Part shown: positions 5,727-8,650 of the stretch, in pieces
How positions within the stretch are numbered: the stretch's first letter is position 1
Layout: every line of letters starts with the position of its first letter
Source: Puniceicoccales bacterium
GTDB lineage: Bacteria; Verrucomicrobiota; Verrucomicrobiia; Opitutales; UBA953
Length of the DNA stretch: 8,650 nucleotides
Direction of reading: 5' to 3'
Assembly: GCA_031289285.1 (NCBI GenBank)
Contig: JAITPT010000011.1
Coordinates: forward strand, 1-8,650
Notes under the pieces: model-generated
Told to the model about the DNA's origin: nothing
Database searches by the model: none
What the model saw: only the letters and a program-made list of their open reading frames with translations
Made by a program: the position numbers and the translations under genes

Positions 5727-5812
5727 CGACGCCGCCAACCAACCACACCGCCGCTCACTGCACACCACACCGCACACCGCCCGCCCGCCAACACCGCCAC
5801 TGCACCGGAAAA
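5727..5812 (+). other. C-rich, G- and T-poor linker
   Basis: By hand count the 86 bases contain about 46 C, 23 A, 14 G and only 3 T on the plus strand. It holds no hairpin or T-tract, so there is no intrinsic terminator after the peroxiredoxin gene. Such C-over-G bias is the kind of RNA that Rho loads on, so a Rho-dependent site is possible; an untranslated co-transcribed linker is equally possible. Confidence 0.5.
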
Positions 5813-8287
5813 ATGGACTTCCTCACCGACATCCTCCTGCGTCTCGCCACATCCGGCGAGAAGCTCGGCGACGGCACTGTTTCGCCGCCTTCAATAGACA
5901 CCGAGGGCATCGGCTGGGGCTGGGCGTTCGCACTCGCCACCGCGCTCGCCACCGCCGTCGTATGGAGCTACCTGCGCTATGCGCCCGCGCTCTCGCGCCC
6001 GCGCCGCATCTTCCTCGCCACGCTGCGCTCGCTCCTGCTCGCGCTACTCGTGCTGATGCTCGTCAAACCCGTCCTGCGCGTCGTCGTTGACGAGACCACC
6101 CGCCGCCCACTCGCCGTCTTGCTCGACCTCTCCCAAAGCATGGCACTCGAAGACCGCCGCGACACCCCCGCCGACATCGCCCGCGCCGACATCGCCCTCG
6201 GCTCGCTCGCGCCCGACGCCCCCCTGCCCGCCGCCAACGCCGCCGTCACTGCCGCCGTCTCGCTCTCCCGCGCAAAACTCCTCACCGGCCTCGCCGACAA
6301 CGCCCGCCTCGACCTCTGGGCACGTCTCGCCAAACGCTCAGACATCGAGTTTCACGGCTTCGGGCGCGACGCCCGCCCGCTCGCCGCCTTCAACGCCCAA
6401 TCCACCCGCGCCGACTTCGCCGCCTTTTTCAACGGCCTCAAACACACGGAAAACGCCACCGACCTCGGCGGAAGTCTCCGGCGTGTCCTCGACGAGAAGC
6501 GCGGCCAATCTCCGGCAGGCGTCCTCGTCATCACCGACGGCGCAAGCAACACCGGCCCATCTCCCGCCACCGCCGCCGAGACCGCCCGCCGCGACGGCAC
6601 CCCGCTCTTCCTCTACGGCGTGGGCGTCGCCAACCCGCGTTACCTCATGGTGCGCGAAGTCAAAGGCCCCGCCTCAGTGGCGGTTAAAGAGAAGGCCGTT
6701 TTCACAGTCCGCGTAAAAACCCGCAACATGGCGGGGCAGCGCGTTGAAGTGCGCTTGACCGCCAACGGGCGCGTCGTCGAGACCCAGCCGCTCGAAATCC
6801 GCTCCGACGGCGAACAAGAACTCACCCTCTCCCACGTCCCCGAAACCGCCGGCGAACTCGTCATCGAAGCCGCCATCCCGCAAGCCGCTGCCACCGCCAC
6901 CGCCGCAACCGCCGACGCCGCCGCAGGTGCCGCTGCCACGCGCCCGACCGCTGGCCTCTCCGCCAAGACCCGCCTCTTCGTCACCAACGACAAAATCAAA
7001 ATCCTCCTCGTCCAACAGGAGCCGAACTGGGACTTCCAATACCTGCTCGCGCTCGCCCGCCGCGACCGCCGCCTCGACGTCAAAGCCGTCCTCCTCAAAG
7101 GCGACGCCGACCTCGCCAGTGAGCCAGACTCGCCCTTCCTCGCCGCAGTCCCGAACACCAAGGAAGACCTTTTCAAATACGACGTCATCGTCCTCGCCGA
7201 CGCCGACCCTGCCCTGCTCGGCGCACAGCGTATCGAGTGGCTGCGCGAATGGGTGGACAAAGCTGGCGGCGGCCTCGCGCTCGTCGCAGGCGAAAAGTTT
7301 CTCCCGCAAGCCTACGCCACCACGCCCCTCGACGCCCTTTTTCCCATCGAACCCGCGCAGACCAAAGTCTCGCGCACTCACGACACCCCTGCCCCGCTCA
7401 CCCTCACGCCCGCCGGCGAAACCTCGCCCCTGACCGCCCTCGCCGATTTGCCCGACGCCAACCGCGAACAATGGAAACAGCTCCCCGCTATCCCGTGGAC
7501 GGCCTGGGTCGGTGCCGCTCGCCCGGGTGTGCAAGTCCTCCTCACCGACCCCACGCCTGCCCGCAAACCCGCGCTCGGCGCAGCGGGGATGCCCGTCCTC
7601 GCCACGCGCAATTTCGGCATGGGGCAAATCCTCTACGTCGGCACACACCAGACGCACCGCTGGCGCTCGAAGACCGGCGAAAAGTTTTTTGCCCGCCTCT
7701 GGGGACAATTTTTCCAGACCCTCTCCAACCAAAAACTCTCCAACAACAAGCTCACCCAACTCCGCGCCGACAAGACCGCCTACACCGTCGGTGAGCCAGT
7801 GCTCATTGACGGACGCCTCTTCAAAGCCGAGGGCTTCGAGCCGTTCACCGACGCCGAGGTGCCCGCAATCCTCACTGTCCGCGCCCCCGACGGCAAAGCG
7901 CACACCTCCGAAGTCCGCCTCCAATCTCAGCCCGACCGCCCGGGACACTACTCGGCGAAGTTGACCGCCACCGCTGTCGGCAAACACTCTTTCCACACCT
8001 TGCGCGACGCCGCCAACATCGTGACTTTTGATGTCGAGGCCTCCGATGCCGAGACTGCCGACATCGCCATGAACGCTGCCCAGCTACGCGAGATGGCGGA
8101 GATTTCTGGCGGACGTTTCCTCCGCGAGGAGGATTTGGACAAGTTGCCAAACATGTTGCTCGCCCGTGATTCCTCGAATGCCTTTGTGCGCACCATTCCG
8201 TTAAACTTCACCCCTTGGCTCTTCGCCCTCCTCCTCTTGCTCGCCGCCACCGAATGGGTTTTGCGCCGCAAACTGGATTTGAAGTAA
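5813..8287 (+). CDS. Membrane-anchored VWA protein with amidotransferase-like domain
   Basis: An 824-residue envelope protein. Two N-terminal membrane segments (about 34-54 and 66-89) flank an Arg-rich loop (RYAPALSRPRR), and a third segment (about 800-815) precedes RRKLDLK. By the positive-inside rule the ~700 residues between should face the periplasm. A von Willebrand A domain (about 98-275) has an intact metal site: DLSQS at 105-109, a Thr near 216 (NATDLGGSL) and TDG at 241-243. A beta-rich section (about 280-355), an Ala/Thr-rich linker (357-380), a class-I amidotransferase-like fold (about 394-635, KIKILLVQQEPNWDFQYL, GGGLALVAGEKF) and another beta-rich domain (about 650-740) follow. 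There is no cysteine in the protein, so the amidotransferase-like domain has no nucleophile and is presumably structural. Relatives are usually encoded beside MoxR ATPase and DUF58 genes; neither is in the window. GGAA precedes the ATG closely. The exact role is unknown. Confidence 0.9.
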   Translation: MDFLTDILLRLATSGEKLGDGTVSPPSIDTEGIGWGWAFALATALATAVVWSYLRYAPALSRPRRIFLATLRSLLLALLVLMLVKPVLRVVVDETTRRPLAVLLDLSQSMALEDRRDTPADIARADIALGSLAPDAPLPAANAAVTAAVSLSRAKLLTGLADNARLDLWARLAKRSDIEFHGFGRDARPLAAFNAQSTRADFAAFFNGLKHTENATDLGGSLRRVLDEKRGQSPAGVLVITDGASNTGPSPATAAETARRDGTPLFLYGVGVANPRYLMVREVKGPASVAVKEKAVFTVRVKTRNMAGQRVEVRLTANGRVVETQPLEIRSDGEQELTLSHVPETAGELVIEAAIPQAAATATAATADAAAGAAATRPTAGLSAKTRLFVTNDKIKILLVQQEPNWDFQYLLALARRDRRLDVKAVLLKGDADLASEPDSPFLAAVPNTKEDLFKYDVIVLADADPALLGAQRIEWLREWVDKAGGGLALVAGEKFLPQAYATTPLDALFPIEPAQTKVSRTHDTPAPLTLTPAGETSPLTALADLPDANREQWKQLPAIPWTAWVGAARPGVQVLLTDPTPARKPALGAAGMPVLATRNFGMGQILYVGTHQTHRWRSKTGEKFFARLWGQFFQTLSNQKLSNNKLTQLRADKTAYTVGEPVLIDGRLFKAEGFEPFTDAEVPAILTVRAPDGKAHTSEVRLQSQPDRPGHYSAKLTATAVGKHSFHTLRDAANIVTFDVEASDAETADIAMNAAQLREMAEISGGRFLREEDLDKLPNMLLARDSSNAFVRTIPLNFTPWLFALLLLLAATEWVLRRKLDLK

Positions 8288-8650
8288 GAAGCCACCGACA
8301 ACCGTTGCGGTCTCGCTGTCTGCGAAAGCGGCGGCTGTCGGCGGTGGTGGGGGACGGTGCTCGCTGTCGGCGAAAGCGGTGTCGGCACTCGTGTGCGCTG
8401 TGGCACGGGCAGCACACACGATAGGTCCTATAGGTCCTATAAGTCCTATATGCTGGCCACCCACCACCGCCCCAGCCCCAGCCGCCCCAGCCAAAGGTAT
8501 TGATATATTGATCTAAGGTGTCAATGCTTGGAAAACCGCCGCTGCGATTATTGGCTACATAGCCGTCACCCACATAAATACCGACATGACCGGCATTGTG
8601 TAAACTGAACCCGCCACCTGAACAACTGACGCTAGAGACATAATCATCAC
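8208..8650 (-). CDS. C-terminal part of an NlpC/P60-like hydrolase with repeat-derived tail
   Basis: The minus strand is open from the window edge to a stop at 8208-8210 (146 residues visible, N-terminus outside). The first ~52 residues look like a real protein: LHNAGHVGIYVGDGYVANNR followed by SIDTLDQYINTF resembles the histidine strand and following region of NlpC/P60 or CHAP cell-wall hydrolases; the catalytic Cys would lie outside the window. Then comes a Gly/Trp-rich stretch (FGWGGWGWGGGGW), then AYRTYRTYRTYR, which is the 9-bp repeat at 8420-8451 read in frame, then about 70 residues of low-quality sequence overlapping the last 80 bp of the convergent VWA gene. The hydrolase part is about 50% GC with many AT-ending codons, unlike its neighbours, which suggests transfer. 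The true ancestral end is probably near 8450. Confidence 0.5.
   Translation of the reverse strand, partial: DDYVSSVSCSGGGFSLHNAGHVGIYVGDGYVANNRSGGFPSIDTLDQYINTFGWGGWGWGGGGWPAYRTYRTYRTYRVCCPCHSAHECRHRFRRQRAPSPTTADSRRFRRQRDRNGCRWLLTSNPVCGAKPIRWRRARGGGRRAKG
8312..8331 (+). repeat. 20-bp direct repeat, copy 1
   Basis: CTCGCTGTCTGCGAAAGCGG recurs 48 bp further on (8360-8379) with a single change (T to G at the tenth base). The stretch between the copies, rich in GGCGG and GTCGG, makes the whole 8312-8390 segment look like a decayed tandem duplication just after the VWA gene. Confidence 0.8.
8360..8379 (+). repeat. 20-bp direct repeat, copy 2
   Basis: CTCGCTGTCGGCGAAAGCGG, the partner of 8312-8331. 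It lies 41 bp before the second 9-bp repeat tract. Confidence 0.8.
8420..8451. repeat. Three-unit 9-bp tandem repeat (second copy)
   Basis: GATA followed by GGTCCTATA, GGTCCTATA and AGTCCTATA, then T. It has the same unit, the same GATAGGTC lead-in and the same orientation as the tract at 2072-2147. It lies between two convergent genes and is read in frame (YRT units) by the minus-strand hydrolase fragment. CCTATAGG at its centre is palindromic. Confidence 0.9.

Noticed and set aside
5010..5777. Minus-strand open frame (255 codons) over the peroxiredoxin gene
   Set aside because: It runs through the structured element, the upstream gap and the peroxiredoxin gene in antisense; only the plus strand encodes a recognisable family.
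6674..7996. Minus-strand open frame (440 codons) inside the VWA gene
   Set aside because: Shadow of the plus-strand gene, glycine- and valine-rich with no domain signature.
8295..8341. Terminator hairpin after the VWA gene (CCGACA / TGTCGG)
   Set aside because: The stem is 6 bp with a 35-nt loop and there is no T-tract.

Overview
The window is GC-rich (roughly two thirds GC in the long genes) and looks like a chromosomal segment of a PVC-group bacterium, most likely Verrucomicrobiota. This is an inference from gene style: a Tat-exported Gfo/Idh/MocA oxidoreductase, a membrane-anchored VWA plus amidotransferase-like protein, weak or absent Shine-Dalgarno sequences, and many dispersed short-phrase repeats. 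No rRNA, tRNA or CRISPR array was seen.

Layout. Positions 1-507 form an AT-richer, repeat-filled accessory strip. At its left edge is the possible 5' end of a minus-strand gene (1-78), followed by two copies of a 52-bp repeat (115-166 and 300-351) and three other 9-10-bp-period phrase repeats. Next come two minus-strand genes: a Tat-signal Gfo/Idh/MocA oxidoreductase (508-1983), with an intrinsic terminator at its stop codon, and RNase R (rnr, 2200-4686). The gap between them holds an eight-unit 9-bp tandem repeat (2072-2147). A 557-bp divergent intergenic region (4687-5243) is mostly filled by two head-to-head copies of a ~140-nt hairpin-rich element (4758-4896 and 4945-5084). On the plus strand follow a peroxiredoxin (5244-5726) and, after an 86-nt C-rich, G/T-poor linker, an 824-residue membrane-anchored VWA/amidotransferase-like protein (5813-8287). 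The right end carries a second copy of the 9-bp repeat (8420-8451) that is read in frame as the tail of a minus-strand, AT-richer NlpC/P60-like hydrolase fragment running off the window.

How the parts work together. The complete genes are ordinary housekeeping or envelope functions: RNA turnover, peroxide detoxification, a secreted sugar-type oxidoreductase and an envelope VWA protein. Nothing shows that they form one pathway. Peroxiredoxin and the VWA protein could share a transcript. The least explained content is the repeats: a structured inverted pair upstream of both rnr and the peroxiredoxin gene, and several unrelated families of 9-10-bp-period repeats in the gaps, one of which appears to have changed the end of a protein.
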